From an uncultured Oscillospiraceae bacterium (GTDB lineage Bacteria; Bacillota; Clostridia; Oscillospirales; Oscillospiraceae): a stretch of DNA of 26,028 bases. The notes under the pieces were generated by a model. The model saw only the letters and a program-made list of their open reading frames with translations, searched no databases and was not told where the DNA came from. The stretch covers positions 1 to 26,028 of the forward strand of contig CALWYM010000027.1 of NCBI GenBank assembly GCA_944385775.1, read 5' to 3'. Below are positions 1 through 6,989 of the stretch, one piece after another. Made by a program: the position numbers and the translations under genes. Position 1 is the first letter of the stretch. Every line of letters begins with the position of its first letter.

Positions 1-633
1 GGGAGCGGTAACGCCGAAGGGGATACCTACCAGGGTGGTAATGATAATTGAAATGAGAATTGCGCCCTTAACGTTTTTAACAAGCAAAATCACGGTGATG
101 AAAAGACCGAAAAGGAAAACAAGGAAGGAAGGCTGGTTAAGGGTGGAAAGAGCAGGAACGCCGCCGTCAAAATTGACGATGCCTACATTAAGAAAACCGA
201 TATAGGCGACAAAGATACCGATACCGCCGCCAATGGCGTTCTGAAGGCTTTTCGGAATGGACTTGATAATATGCTTACGAACCTTTGTAACGGTAATGAA
301 GATATTGAGAAGTCCGCAAATGAAAACCATGGAGAGAGCCTGCTGCCAGGTGAAGCCCAGACCGAAGCACACGGTGTAAACGAAAAATGCGTTCAGACCC
401 ATGCCGGGAGCCTGTGCGTAAGGCACGTTGGCTACAAGACCCATTACCAGGGTGCCGATGATGGATGCGATGATGGTCGCCAGGAATACCGCGCCCCACT
501 CCATGCCGGACTGGGACAAAATGCCGGGGTTAACTACAATGATGTAACTCATTGCAAAGAAGGTGGTGAGACCGGCCATTATTTCCGTGGAAACAGTAGT
601 GCCGTTCTCTTTGAGCTTGAAAAACTTTTCCAT
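1..633 (-). CDS. NCS2/AzgA-family purine (adenine/guanine/hypoxanthine) permease, partial
   Basis: An open frame of 211 codons runs off the left edge, so only the N-terminal half is present. It starts at ATG (complement of 631-633), preceded by a good GGAGG site at 640-644. The N-terminus MEKFFKLKENGTTVSTEIMAG, followed by a hydrophobic TTFFAMSYIIVVNPGIL stretch and the PYAQAPGMGLNAFF signature near residues 71-84, is typical of the AzgA branch of nucleobase permeases (PbuG/PbuO-like). These are multi-pass proton symporters of the cytoplasmic membrane that import purine bases. About five hydrophobic segments are visible. The gene is transcribed away from the ribosomal operon. Which purine it carries cannot be told from this fragment. 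No purine riboswitch core was found upstream. Confidence 0.93.
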   Translation of the reverse strand, partial: MEKFFKLKENGTTVSTEIMAGLTTFFAMSYIIVVNPGILSQSGMEWGAVFLATIIASIIGTLVMGLVANVPYAQAPGMGLNAFFVYTVCFGLGFTWQQALSMVFICGLLNIFITVTKVRKHIIKSIPKSLQNAIGGGIGIFVAYIGFLNVGIVNFDGGVPALSTLNQPSFLVFLFGLFITVILLVKNVKGAILISIIITTLVGIPFGVTAP

Positions 634-668
634 ATGAAACCTCCTGTAATAAAATTTTCCCTGAAGTC

Positions 669-677
669 ATCATAGCA
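669..677 (-). promoter_or_regulatory. Possible extended -10 promoter of the purine permease
   Basis: Read on the minus strand, TGCTATGAT fits an extended -10 element (TGnTATAAT) and lies about 36 bases upstream of the permease start codon. No good -35 is seen at the right distance. The rest of the divergent spacer, 678-819, is AT-rich and I see no other element in it. Confidence 0.35.
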
Positions 678-819
678 CAGGGGTTTCAAAAAATCCATAT
701 GATTTTGTATTATTTTAGTATATTTTCTCGATTTGGCGAATTTCATCTGTTAATAAAGCTGCAAGTTAGGCAAAGAGACAAAGAGACATCACATTAAGGG
801 AGCAGTTTTTTGCCAAAGC

Positions 820-848
820 TTTACAATAATCTATACATTATATATAAT
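820..848 (+). promoter_or_regulatory. Upstream sigma-A-type promoter of the ribosomal operon
   Basis: TTTACA (820-825) and a perfect TATAAT (843-848) are separated by exactly 17 bases, in an AT-rich stretch with no coding frame. Transcription would start near 855 and read through the second promoter into the rpsJ leader. The -10 sits in a nearly symmetric TATATAAT tract, but the minus strand has no matching -35. Confidence 0.72.
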
Positions 849-893
849 AGGGAGAGAAAAGGAAAAAATAAAAAATAAATTTCAAAATTTCCC

Positions 894-922
894 TTGACAA
901 GCTATGCTATATATGGTAGACT
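894..922 (+). promoter_or_regulatory. rpsJ: Main sigma-A-type promoter of the S10 operon
   Basis: A consensus TTGACA (894-899) is followed after 17 bases by TAGACT (917-922), which is preceded by TGG and so gives an extended -10. An A/T-rich tract directly upstream (860-890) could serve as an UP element, which is usual for growth-rate-controlled ribosomal promoters. The expected start near 929 puts the first hairpin of the leader right at the 5' end. Confidence 0.75.
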
Positions 923-928
923 ACCAGA

Positions 929-1222
929 GCACGTTAGAGGGGAGCTACACCTCTTTGTGCCCATATATGCGATGATCTGGGAGATTGCTCCGTAAGGAGG
1001 TAACTTTCAGGGAGTATGTCCGGTACCGCCTCTTTTGACGGTACACAATCGGGCGGCTGAGGAATTATTGTTGTTTGGACGTATATCGTCCGAGCAGTTG
1101 ACAGCCGGATAAGTCCGGCTATTTTACTGAGCGGAAGTGATACGCACGGCAAAGTGTACTGAAAAAATTCCTCACCGTACGGAAAAATGCAGCAAAACGT
1201 ACGATAATTTGGAGGAAAGAAA
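929..1222 (+). promoter_or_regulatory. Structured 5' leader of the S10 operon (candidate autoregulatory RNA)
   Basis: This non-coding leader is dense in complementary segments. GCAC/GTGC with AGAGG/CCTCT folds the first hairpin (929-960). GTACCG/CGGTAC (1023-1028/1039-1044) makes another. GAGGAATT (1059-1066) and AATTCCTC (1166-1173) form a perfect 8-bp closing helix. It encloses GGACG/CGTCC (1077-1081/1087-1091) and AGCCGGA/TCCGGCT (1103-1109/1114-1120, loop TAAG), so the core is a multibranch junction. CGTAC/GTACG (1176-1180/1199-1203) lies next to the rpsJ ribosome-binding site. The E. coli S10 leader is controlled by L4, and a similar job here is inference. I do not recognise the fold as a named family. 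Confidence 0.6.
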
Positions 1223-1534
1223 ATGGCAGCAAAGAAAATGATTCGCATTAGACTTAAGGCTTACGATCATCAGCTTATCGACCAGACTGCTGAGAAGATT
1301 GTTGAGACTGCAAAGCGCACTGACGCTCAGGTATCCGGTCCTATCCCGCTTCCCACAAAGAAAGAGGTTGTGACCATACTCCGCTCCGTCCATGTAAATA
1401 AGGACAGCCGTGAGCAGTTTGAGCGCCGCACACATAAAAGGCTTATCGACATTATCGCTCCTACCCAGAAGACTGTGGAGAGCCTTATGAGTCTTGAGAT
1501 TCCCGCCGGTGTGGAGATTGAGATAAAGCTCTGA
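1223..1534 (+). CDS. rpsJ: Small ribosomal subunit protein S10
   Basis: The protein has 103 residues, the normal length. It has the S10 pattern IRLKAYDHQLIDQTAEKI near the N-terminus and PTKKEVVTILRSVHVNKDSREQFE in the middle. S10 sits in the head of the 30S subunit and, as NusE, also pairs with NusB in antitermination. A GGAGG site lies 7 bases before the ATG. It is the first gene of the operon. It is set apart from rplC by an unusually long structured gap, so S10 could be made in a different amount from the genes downstream. Confidence 0.98.
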   Translation: MAAKKMIRIRLKAYDHQLIDQTAEKIVETAKRTDAQVSGPIPLPTKKEVVTILRSVHVNKDSREQFERRTHKRLIDIIAPTQKTVESLMSLEIPAGVEIEIKL

Positions 1535-1732
1535 TTCACAAGGCGGAGAGCCCCTTACCGAGGGGCGGAAAAACCAGTCAAAAAGGTCTTCGGACTTTTT
1601 GCAAAATTGCTTTAACCCATCGTCCGTGACTTGCGTGAAGCGGACGGGGTCATGTCGGAAAGCGGCGCCTTATTAAAGGTTGCTGGGCGCAAGGCGGACC
1701 GACCAATAACCTTAAATAGGAGGAAATAAATT
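1535..1732 (+). promoter_or_regulatory. Structured rpsJ-rplC spacer with attenuator-like hairpin
   Basis: There is no coding frame. Three hairpins are clear. GCCCC/GGGGC lies at 1550-1566. AAAAAGGTC-TTCG-GACTTTTT (1580-1600) has a C(UUCG)G tetraloop and a T run on its 3' arm, resembling a weak intrinsic terminator or attenuator. CGTCCG/CGGACG (1621-1626/1641-1646) has an inner CTT/AAG. Near the rplC start, AAGGTT/AACCTT (1676-1681/1708-1713) competes with CGCCTT/AAGGCG (1666-1671/1691-1696), so two folds are possible. An AGGAGG site follows at 1718-1723. No -35/-10 pair was found. A role in adjusting rplC-rplD expression is inference. Confidence 0.55.
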
Positions 1733-2437
1733 ATGGCTATGGAAAAAGCCATCATCGGCAAAAAGGTCGGCATGACGCAGATCTTCGATGAAAACGGCAA
1801 GGCAGTCCCTGTTACCGTTATCGAAGCTGGTCCCTGCGTAGTCGTCCAGAAGAAGACCGTCGAGAACGACGGCTACGAGGCCATTCAGCTTGGCTTCGAG
1901 GACGTGGCGGAGAAGAAGCTCTCAAAGCCTGAGATGGGTCATCTGTCAAAGGCAGGCGTTTCACCTAAGAGACACCTGAAGGAGTTCCGTCTGGCAGACT
2001 GCTCCAAGTTTGAAGTTGGCGACGAGATCGGCGTTGACCTTTTTGAGAAGGGCGACCAGGTTGATGTTACCGGCATCAGCAAAGGTAAGGGCTACCAGGG
2101 CGCCATTAAGCGTCACAACGCTCAGCGTACACCTACCAGCCACGGCGGCGGTCCTGTTCACCGTCACGCCGGATCCATGGGCTCCACTTCCACCCCTTCC
2201 CGTATTTATAAGGGTAAGATCGGCGCCGGACAGATGGGCAATGAGCAGGTAACTGTTCAGAACCTCGATATAGTCCATATTGACCAGGAGCTTAACGTAA
2301 TCGCAGTCAGAGGAGCAATTCCGGGACCCAAGGGCGGTATTGTTTACATTAAGAACACCGTCATTAACCGCTCCAAGGTTAAGGGACCGGCAACCACCAT
2401 CAGCTCCAACCCGCAGAAGAAGTCTGCAAGAGGCTAA
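1733..2437 (+). CDS. rplC: Large ribosomal subunit protein L3
   Basis: It opens with GKKVGMTQIFDENGKAVPVT, the L3 N-terminus. The long loop GKGYQGAIKRHNAQRTPTSHG continues into the GPVHRHAGSMGS segment, which in the ribosome reaches towards the peptidyl-transferase centre. L3 is an early assembly protein of the 50S subunit. At 234 residues it is about 20-25 longer than typical Firmicutes L3; the excess is a C-terminal tail rich in N, S and K (ending NPQKKSARG). An AGGAGG site precedes the ATG. A start two codons later (MEKAIIG) is possible but less well spaced. Confidence 0.98.
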   Translation: MAMEKAIIGKKVGMTQIFDENGKAVPVTVIEAGPCVVVQKKTVENDGYEAIQLGFEDVAEKKLSKPEMGHLSKAGVSPKRHLKEFRLADCSKFEVGDEIGVDLFEKGDQVDVTGISKGKGYQGAIKRHNAQRTPTSHGGGPVHRHAGSMGSTSTPSRIYKGKIGAGQMGNEQVTVQNLDIVHIDQELNVIAVRGAIPGPKGGIVYIKNTVINRSKVKGPATTISSNPQKKSARG

Positions 2438-2454
2438 GGAAAGGAGAGAGATAA

Positions 2455-3078
2455 ATGCCTAAAGCAAACGTTTATAACATGGCCGGAGAGGTCGTAGGCG
2501 AAATCCAGCTCTCCGAGACCATTTTCGGCATAGAGCCCAATGAGTCTGTTCTCCACGCTTCCGTGAAGAACCATCTGGCAAATCTCCGTCAGGGCACCCA
2601 GAGCGCCCTTACCAAGGCAGAGGTTTCCGGCGGCGGCGCAAAGCCTTACCGTCAGAAGGGTACCGGTCACGCTCGTCAGGGCTCAATCCGTAACCCCCAT
2701 TACACCCACGGCGGCGTTGCATTTGCACCGAAGCCACGTTCCTACAAGTTCAGCCTGAATAAGAAGGTTAAGAGACTGGCAGTCCGTTCAGCTCTTTCCC
2801 AGAAGGCTATCGAGGAGGCTGTCATCGTTGTTGACGGTCTCGACCAGAATGAGATCAAGACCAAGAGCTTCAAGACCTTCCTCACCAAGGTCGGCGCTGA
2901 CGGAAAGGCTCTTGTAGTTACCCCTGAGGTACGGGAGAATGTGGTTAAGAGCGCAAGGAATATCCCCGGCGTAGTTACCACCATCGCCACTATCCTCAGC
3001 CCCTACGAGATTCTCCACGCCGATAAGTTCGTTGTGGACAAGGCCGCTCTTGAGAAAATCGAGGAGGTGTATGCATAA
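2455..3078 (+). CDS. rplD: Large ribosomal subunit protein L4
   Basis: This 207-residue protein has the L4 core GGGAKPYRQKGTGHARQGSI and the following HGGVAFAPKPRSY, the extended loop that lines the nascent-peptide exit tunnel. L4 is an early 50S assembly protein. In E. coli it represses its own operon by binding the S10 leader, which makes it the natural candidate ligand for one of the two leaders upstream. The gene lies 17 bases after rplC with a GGAGAG site. Its stop codon overlaps the rplW start by one base, so the two are probably translationally coupled. Confidence 0.98.
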   Translation: MPKANVYNMAGEVVGEIQLSETIFGIEPNESVLHASVKNHLANLRQGTQSALTKAEVSGGGAKPYRQKGTGHARQGSIRNPHYTHGGVAFAPKPRSYKFSLNKKVKRLAVRSALSQKAIEEAVIVVDGLDQNEIKTKSFKTFLTKVGADGKALVVTPEVRENVVKSARNIPGVVTTIATILSPYEILHADKFVVDKAALEKIEEVYA

Positions 3079-3374
3079 TGAAAACAGCTTATGACGTCAT
3101 ACTCCGCCCAATTATCACCGAGCAGTCCATGGAGTCTACTGACCTTCTCAAGTACACCTTTGAGGTCAGCCAGGACGCAGGTAAGGCTGAGATCAAAAGC
3201 GCTGTTGAGGAGATCTTCGGCGTTAAGGTTATGAAGGTATCCACCCTTAATGTTAAGGGCAAGGAGAAGTCTATGGGCAGATACCCCAAGGGCAATACAA
3301 GATCCTGGAAGAAGGCTGTCGTAAGGCTTACACCGGACTCTAAGCCCATCGAGTTCTTCGAGGGAATGGTATAA
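3078..3374 (+). CDS. rplW: Large ribosomal subunit protein L23
   Basis: At 98 residues it is of normal length. The N-terminus YDVILRPIITEQSM matches the L23 pattern, and VEEIFGVKVMKVSTLNVKGK is the conserved central part. It binds 23S rRNA beside the tunnel exit and is the docking site for trigger factor and SRP. The start is fixed by the TAATG overlap with the rplD stop, with GAGGTG inside the end of rplD acting as the ribosome-binding site. Confidence 0.98.
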   Translation: MKTAYDVILRPIITEQSMESTDLLKYTFEVSQDAGKAEIKSAVEEIFGVKVMKVSTLNVKGKEKSMGRYPKGNTRSWKKAVVRLTPDSKPIEFFEGMV

Positions 3375-3391
3375 GGGAGGATTAATAAAAA

Positions 3392-4228
3392 ATGTCTATA
3401 AAGTTTTTTAAGCCTACCACTCCGTCTAGAAGACATATGTCCGTTTCCGGCTTTGACGGAGTTGATAAGAAAGCAAAGCCCGAGCGCTCCCTTACAGAGA
3501 CCCTGAAGAAGCACTCCGGTCGCAACAGCTACGGTCGCATTACTGTCCGCCACAAGGGCGGCGGAAACCGCAGAAAGTACCGTATTATTGACTTTAAGCG
3601 TGATAAGGTAGATGTGGAGGGAACTGTCCTTCGTCTGGAGTACGATCCTAACCGCTCCGCCTACATTGCTCTTGTTGAGTATTCAGACGGCGAGCGTCGC
3701 TACATCGTAGCTCCTGTTGGTCTTAAGGCAGGCGACAAGGTAATGAGCTCTGCCGCTGCTGATATTAAGCCCGGCAACACTCTGCCTATCGCAAATATTC
3801 CTGTGGGTACTGTTATCCACAATATTGAGCTGTACCCCGGCAGAGGCGCACAGCTTGTACGTTCCGCCGGAACTGCCGCCCAGCTTATGGGTAAGGAAAA
3901 CGGACTTGCACAGATCCGTCTCCCCTCCGGTGAGTACAGATATGTTAGACTTGACTGCAGGGCTACCGTTGGTCAGGTGGGCAACATTGACCACTCCAAT
4001 ATTGCCATCGGTAAGGCAGGACGTACCCGTCACATGGGTATCCGTCCCACCGTCAGAGGCTCTGTTATGAACCCGGTTGATCACCCCCACGGCGGCGGCG
4101 AGGGCAAGAGCCCTGTGGGACGTCCAGGTCCTGTTACCCCATGGGGTAAGCCGGCACTGGGCTACAAGACCCGCAAGACTAAGAACCGTACAAATAAGTT
4201 CATAGTCAAGCGCCGTAACGAGAAGTAA
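3392..4228 (+). CDS. rplB: Large ribosomal subunit protein L2
   Basis: The 278-residue product has the usual L2 length. It carries the strongly conserved C-terminal region VMNPVDHPHGGGEGKSPVG, whose histidine is needed near the peptidyl-transferase centre, and the HKGGGNRRKYRIIDFKR rRNA-binding segment near residues 53-70. L2 is one of the most conserved proteins of the 50S subunit. It is preceded by GGGAGG and lies 17 bases after rplW. Nothing unusual is seen. Confidence 0.99.
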   Translation: MSIKFFKPTTPSRRHMSVSGFDGVDKKAKPERSLTETLKKHSGRNSYGRITVRHKGGGNRRKYRIIDFKRDKVDVEGTVLRLEYDPNRSAYIALVEYSDGERRYIVAPVGLKAGDKVMSSAAADIKPGNTLPIANIPVGTVIHNIELYPGRGAQLVRSAGTAAQLMGKENGLAQIRLPSGEYRYVRLDCRATVGQVGNIDHSNIAIGKAGRTRHMGIRPTVRGSVMNPVDHPHGGGEGKSPVGRPGPVTPWGKPALGYKTRKTKNRTNKFIVKRRNEK

Positions 4229-4243
4229 GGAGGGATAGAGAGA

Positions 4244-4516
4244 ATGAGTAGAAGTGTCAAGAAAGGTCCTTTCGCAGCTCCCGAGCTTCTGAAAAGGATC
4301 GATGAAATGAACAGTAAAGGCGAGAAGAAGGTCCTCAAGACCTGGAGCCGCGCGTCAACCATTTTCCCGTCCTTTGTTGGTCACACGATTGCTGTCCATG
4401 ACGGACGCAAGCATATTCCGGTTTACATCACCGAGGATATGGTCGGGCATAAGCTCGGCGAATTTGCGCCAACTCGTACCTTCAGGGGTCACGCTGGAAG
4501 CAAGACCGGTAAATAA
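4244..4516 (+). CDS. rpsS: Small ribosomal subunit protein S19
   Basis: The 90-residue protein begins MSRSVKKGPFAAPELLKRI and contains KTWSRASTIFPSFVGHTIAVHDG and the C-terminal GEFAPTRTFRGH, all S19 hallmarks. S19 lies in the head of the 30S subunit, where it contacts S13 and the A-site tRNA side. It follows rplB by 15 bases with an AGGAGG site. Order rplB-rpsS-rplV is the standard one. Confidence 0.98.
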   Translation: MSRSVKKGPFAAPELLKRIDEMNSKGEKKVLKTWSRASTIFPSFVGHTIAVHDGRKHIPVYITEDMVGHKLGEFAPTRTFRGHAGSKTGK

Positions 4517-4528
4517 GGAGGCAGAAGA

Positions 4529-4870
4529 ATGGAAGCAAGAGCACAAGTTAAGTACGCACGCATTTCTCCCCGTAAGGTCAAGATTGTATGCGACCTTATA
4601 AGAGGTAAAGATGTTAAGACTGCCAGGGCTATACTTTTGAATACCCCCAAGGCAGCTTCCGAGATCATGGTAAAGGCTCTCAAGAGCGCAGTTTCCAACG
4701 CTGAGAACAACATGGGTCTCGACCCGGCTAATCTCTACGTTTCTGAGACCTACGCAAACCCGGGGCCGATCCTTAAGAGGATGCAGCCTGTTTCCAAGGG
4801 CAGAGGTTACAGAATAAACAAGAGAACAAGCCATATCACCATCGTAGTTAAGGAAAGGGAGGAGGCGTAA
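4529..4870 (+). CDS. rplV: Large ribosomal subunit protein L22
   Basis: At 113 residues it matches L22. ARISPRKVKIVCDLIRGKDV is the N-terminal signature. The C-terminal KRMQPVSKGRGYRINKRTSHI forms the beta hairpin that lines the exit tunnel at the macrolide-sensitive constriction. The hairpin looks intact, with no deletion of the type linked to resistance. An AGGAGG site lies 8 bases before the ATG, and the downstream rpsC start is only 4 bases away. Confidence 0.98.
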   Translation: MEARAQVKYARISPRKVKIVCDLIRGKDVKTARAILLNTPKAASEIMVKALKSAVSNAENNMGLDPANLYVSETYANPGPILKRMQPVSKGRGYRINKRTSHITIVVKEREEA

Positions 4871-4874
4871 ATAA

Positions 4875-5696
4875 ATGGGACAGAAAGTCAATCCCCATGG
4901 ACTGAGAGTTGGCGTTATTAAGGACTGGGATTCCCGTTGGTACGCCAGAGACGACAAGGTCGGAGATCTTGTTGTGGAGGATTACAAAATCCGTAAATAT
5001 CTTAAGAATCTCCTCCGTGAGGACGGAGTTCCGAAAATTGAGATTGAGCGTGACAGCGCGAAAATCAAGATTTTCATTCACTCATCCCGTCCGGGACTTA
5101 TAATCGGTAAGGGCGGCGCCGAGATTGAGAAGCTTCGCACCGATCTGGAGAAGAAGCTGGGTAAGCCCGTAAGCCTCTCCATTGTTGAGGTTAAGACTCC
5201 CGATACCGATGCGCAGCTGGTAGCTGAGAATATTGCCCGTCAGCTTGAGAACAGAGTCGCATTCAGACGTACCATGAAAAACGCCATGAGCAGAGCAATG
5301 CGTCTGGGCGTCCGTGGTATCAAGATTAAGATTTCAGGTCGTATCGGCGGCGCCGAGATCGCTCGTAGCGAGAGCTACCATGAGGGTACAATTCCGCTGC
5401 AGACAATTCGTGCCGATATTGATTACGGCTTCGCTGAGGCTGCTACAACCTATGGTCGTATCGGAATAAAGGTATGGATTTATAAGGGCGAGATTCTCTC
5501 CCAGACTCTCCGCACCACTCCGAGAACCATGGATACAAACAGACCGAACCAGCGCAGAGATCGCAGAGACGGTGACCGCAGAGGAAATCGTCAGGGCGGC
5601 GACCGCAGGAATTACTCCCGTCAGGGCAATCGCTCAGGCGGACAGCGCGGACCACGTCAGTCCGCTGATACTCCTAGAGAAGGAGGAAATAACTAA
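4875..5696 (+). CDS. rpsC: Small ribosomal subunit protein S3, with long basic tail
   Basis: S3 lies at the mRNA entry side of the 30S subunit. The KH domain shows IIGKGG at residues 76-81. The C-terminal S3 domain includes MRLGVRGIKIKISGRIGGAE (142-161) and ends near EILSQTLRTTPRTM (206-219). The total of 273 residues is about 50 longer than common bacterial S3. The excess, residues 220-273, is a low-complexity tail of R, G, D, N and Q (for example NRQGGDRRNYSRQGNRSGGQ). The stop overlaps the rplP start by one base. The start is supported by the GGGAGG site inside rplV. Confidence 0.98.
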   Translation: MGQKVNPHGLRVGVIKDWDSRWYARDDKVGDLVVEDYKIRKYLKNLLREDGVPKIEIERDSAKIKIFIHSSRPGLIIGKGGAEIEKLRTDLEKKLGKPVSLSIVEVKTPDTDAQLVAENIARQLENRVAFRRTMKNAMSRAMRLGVRGIKIKISGRIGGAEIARSESYHEGTIPLQTIRADIDYGFAEAATTYGRIGIKVWIYKGEILSQTLRTTPRTMDTNRPNQRRDRRDGDRRGNRQGGDRRNYSRQGNRSGGQRGPRQSADTPREGGNN

Positions 5697-6121
5697 TGCT
5701 TTTACCTAAGAGAGTAAAATACCGCAAGGTGCAGAGAGGTCGTATGAAGGGCGTTGCCACCCGTGGCAATACCGTTACCTATGGCGAGTACGGTCTTGTT
5801 GCTACTGAGCCTTGCTGGATAACTTCCAACCAGATCGAAGCAGCACGTATTGCTATAACCCGTTACACAAGACGTGGCGGTAAGGTCTGGATTAAGATTT
5901 TCCCCGACAAGCCTGTTACCCAGAAGCCTGCCGAAACCAGAATGGGTTCCGGTAAAGGATCTCCTGAGTACTGGGTTGCCGTAGTAAAACCGGGCAGAGT
6001 GCTCTTTGAGATTGCCGGCGTTTCTCCTGAGGCTGCTCAGGAGGCTCTCCGTCTGGGAAGCCACAAGCTCCCCTGCAAGACAAAGATCGTAAGCCGTGAT
6101 ACCGAGACAGGTGGTGAATAA
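5696..6121 (+). CDS. rplP: Large ribosomal subunit protein L16
   Basis: The 141-residue product begins MLLPKRVKYRKVQRGRMKG and contains RRGGKVWIKIFPDKPVTQKP and the RMGSGKGSPEYWVAVVKPG block, all diagnostic for L16. L16 organises the A-site tRNA region of the 50S subunit. Its start overlaps the rpsC stop (TAATG), with AGGAGG at the end of rpsC as ribosome-binding site, so the pair is probably translationally coupled. Confidence 0.98.
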   Translation: MLLPKRVKYRKVQRGRMKGVATRGNTVTYGEYGLVATEPCWITSNQIEAARIAITRYTRRGGKVWIKIFPDKPVTQKPAETRMGSGKGSPEYWVAVVKPGRVLFEIAGVSPEAAQEALRLGSHKLPCKTKIVSRDTETGGE

Positions 6122-6122
6122 G

Positions 6123-6317
6123 ATGAAGGCAAACGAGGTAAGAAAAATGAATCCTTCCGAGCTGGAGGAAAAGCTTAAGGACCTGAAGAAGGACCTGTTT
6201 ACGCTCCGTATGCAGCACGCTACGAACCAGCTTGACAACCCTGTTAAGATATCCCTTGTAAAAAAGGATATTGCCCGAGTCCAGACAATATTACGTGAAA
6301 AGCAGCTCGAGCAGTAA
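6123..6317 (+). CDS. rpmC: Large ribosomal subunit protein L29
   Basis: I place the start at the ATG one base after the rplP stop, giving 64 residues, MKANEVRKMNPSELEEKLKD onwards, the usual L29 length. An AGGTGGTGA site lies within the end of rplP. A longer in-frame reading from an upstream ATT would overlap rplP and is not needed. L29 is a small two-helix hairpin near the tunnel exit, next to L23. The LRMQHATNQLDNP segment is the conserved helix junction. Confidence 0.97.
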   Translation: MKANEVRKMNPSELEEKLKDLKKDLFTLRMQHATNQLDNPVKISLVKKDIARVQTILREKQLEQ

Positions 6318-6328
6318 GGAGGAAAGCA

Positions 6329-6592
6329 ATGAGTGAAGTCAGAACGTCTTCCAGAAAGACAAGGGTGGGCAAGGTTGTTTCTGATAAGATGGACAAGACC
6401 ATAGTGGTAGCCATCGCTGACCGTGTGCAGCACCCTCTTTATAAAAAGATAGTTAAGAGAACCTACAAGCTCAAGGCCCATGACGAGGAGAACGTCGCCG
6501 GAGTAGGCGATACCGTCAGAGTTATGGAGTGCCGACCTCTCTCCAAGGAGAAGAGATGGCGCCTTGTGGAGATCGTTGAAAAGGCGAAGTAA
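6329..6592 (+). CDS. rpsQ: Small ribosomal subunit protein S17
   Basis: It has 87 residues with the S17 OB-fold pattern RKTRVGKVVSDKMDKTIVVA, followed by HPLYKKIVKRTYKLKAHDE and the closing CRPLSKEKRWRLVEIVEKA. S17 is a primary binder of 16S rRNA and acts early in 30S assembly. It follows rpmC by 11 bases with an AGGAGG site. Nothing unusual is seen. Confidence 0.98.
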   Translation: MSEVRTSSRKTRVGKVVSDKMDKTIVVAIADRVQHPLYKKIVKRTYKLKAHDEENVAGVGDTVRVMECRPLSKEKRWRLVEIVEKAK

Positions 6593-6604
6593 GGAGGCAA
6601 CAAT

Positions 6605-6973
6605 ATGATACAGCAGGAAAGTTATCTTAAGGTTGCCGATAATACCGGCGCCAAAGAAATCAAGTGCATTCGTGTTCTTGGCGGCTCCAAGAGAAAGTAC
6701 GGAAACATCGGCGATGTTATCGTAGCCTCTGTCCGTAAGGCTGCTCCGGGCGGTCAGGTAAAGAAGGGCGATGTTGTCAAGGCAGTTATCGTCCGTTCTG
6801 CCAGAGGTGTTCGCCGTACAGACGGTACCTATGTCCGTTTCGATGAGAACGCAGCAGTTCTTATCCGTGACGACAAGACCCCTGTGGGCACCCGTATCTT
6901 CGGGCCTGTTGCAAGAGAGCTTCGTGATAAGGATTATATGAAGATCCTGTCCCTCGCTCCCGAAGTAATATAA
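6605..6973 (+). CDS. rplN: Large ribosomal subunit protein L14
   Basis: The product has exactly the typical 122 residues. MIQQESYLKVADNTGAKEI is the L14 N-terminus, and VIVRSARGVRRTDGTYVRFD is the central signature. L14 is at the subunit interface and forms an intersubunit bridge. It opens the classical spc part of the operon, 12 bases after rpsQ, with no promoter or terminator between them, so the S10 and spc units are read through. Confidence 0.99.
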   Translation: MIQQESYLKVADNTGAKEIKCIRVLGGSKRKYGNIGDVIVASVRKAAPGGQVKKGDVVKAVIVRSARGVRRTDGTYVRFDENAAVLIRDDKTPVGTRIFGPVARELRDKDYMKILSLAPEVI

Positions 6974-6989
6974 GGAGGTCGGAGATAGA

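Noticed and set aside
271..675. Plus-strand frame of 134 codons at the left edge
   Set aside because: It is opposite the purine permease, whose membrane pattern and start site are clear.
634..900. Purine riboswitch upstream of the permease
   Set aside because: Looked for the conserved three-way junction core in the divergent spacer on the minus strand; none of the paired loops or conserved blocks is present.
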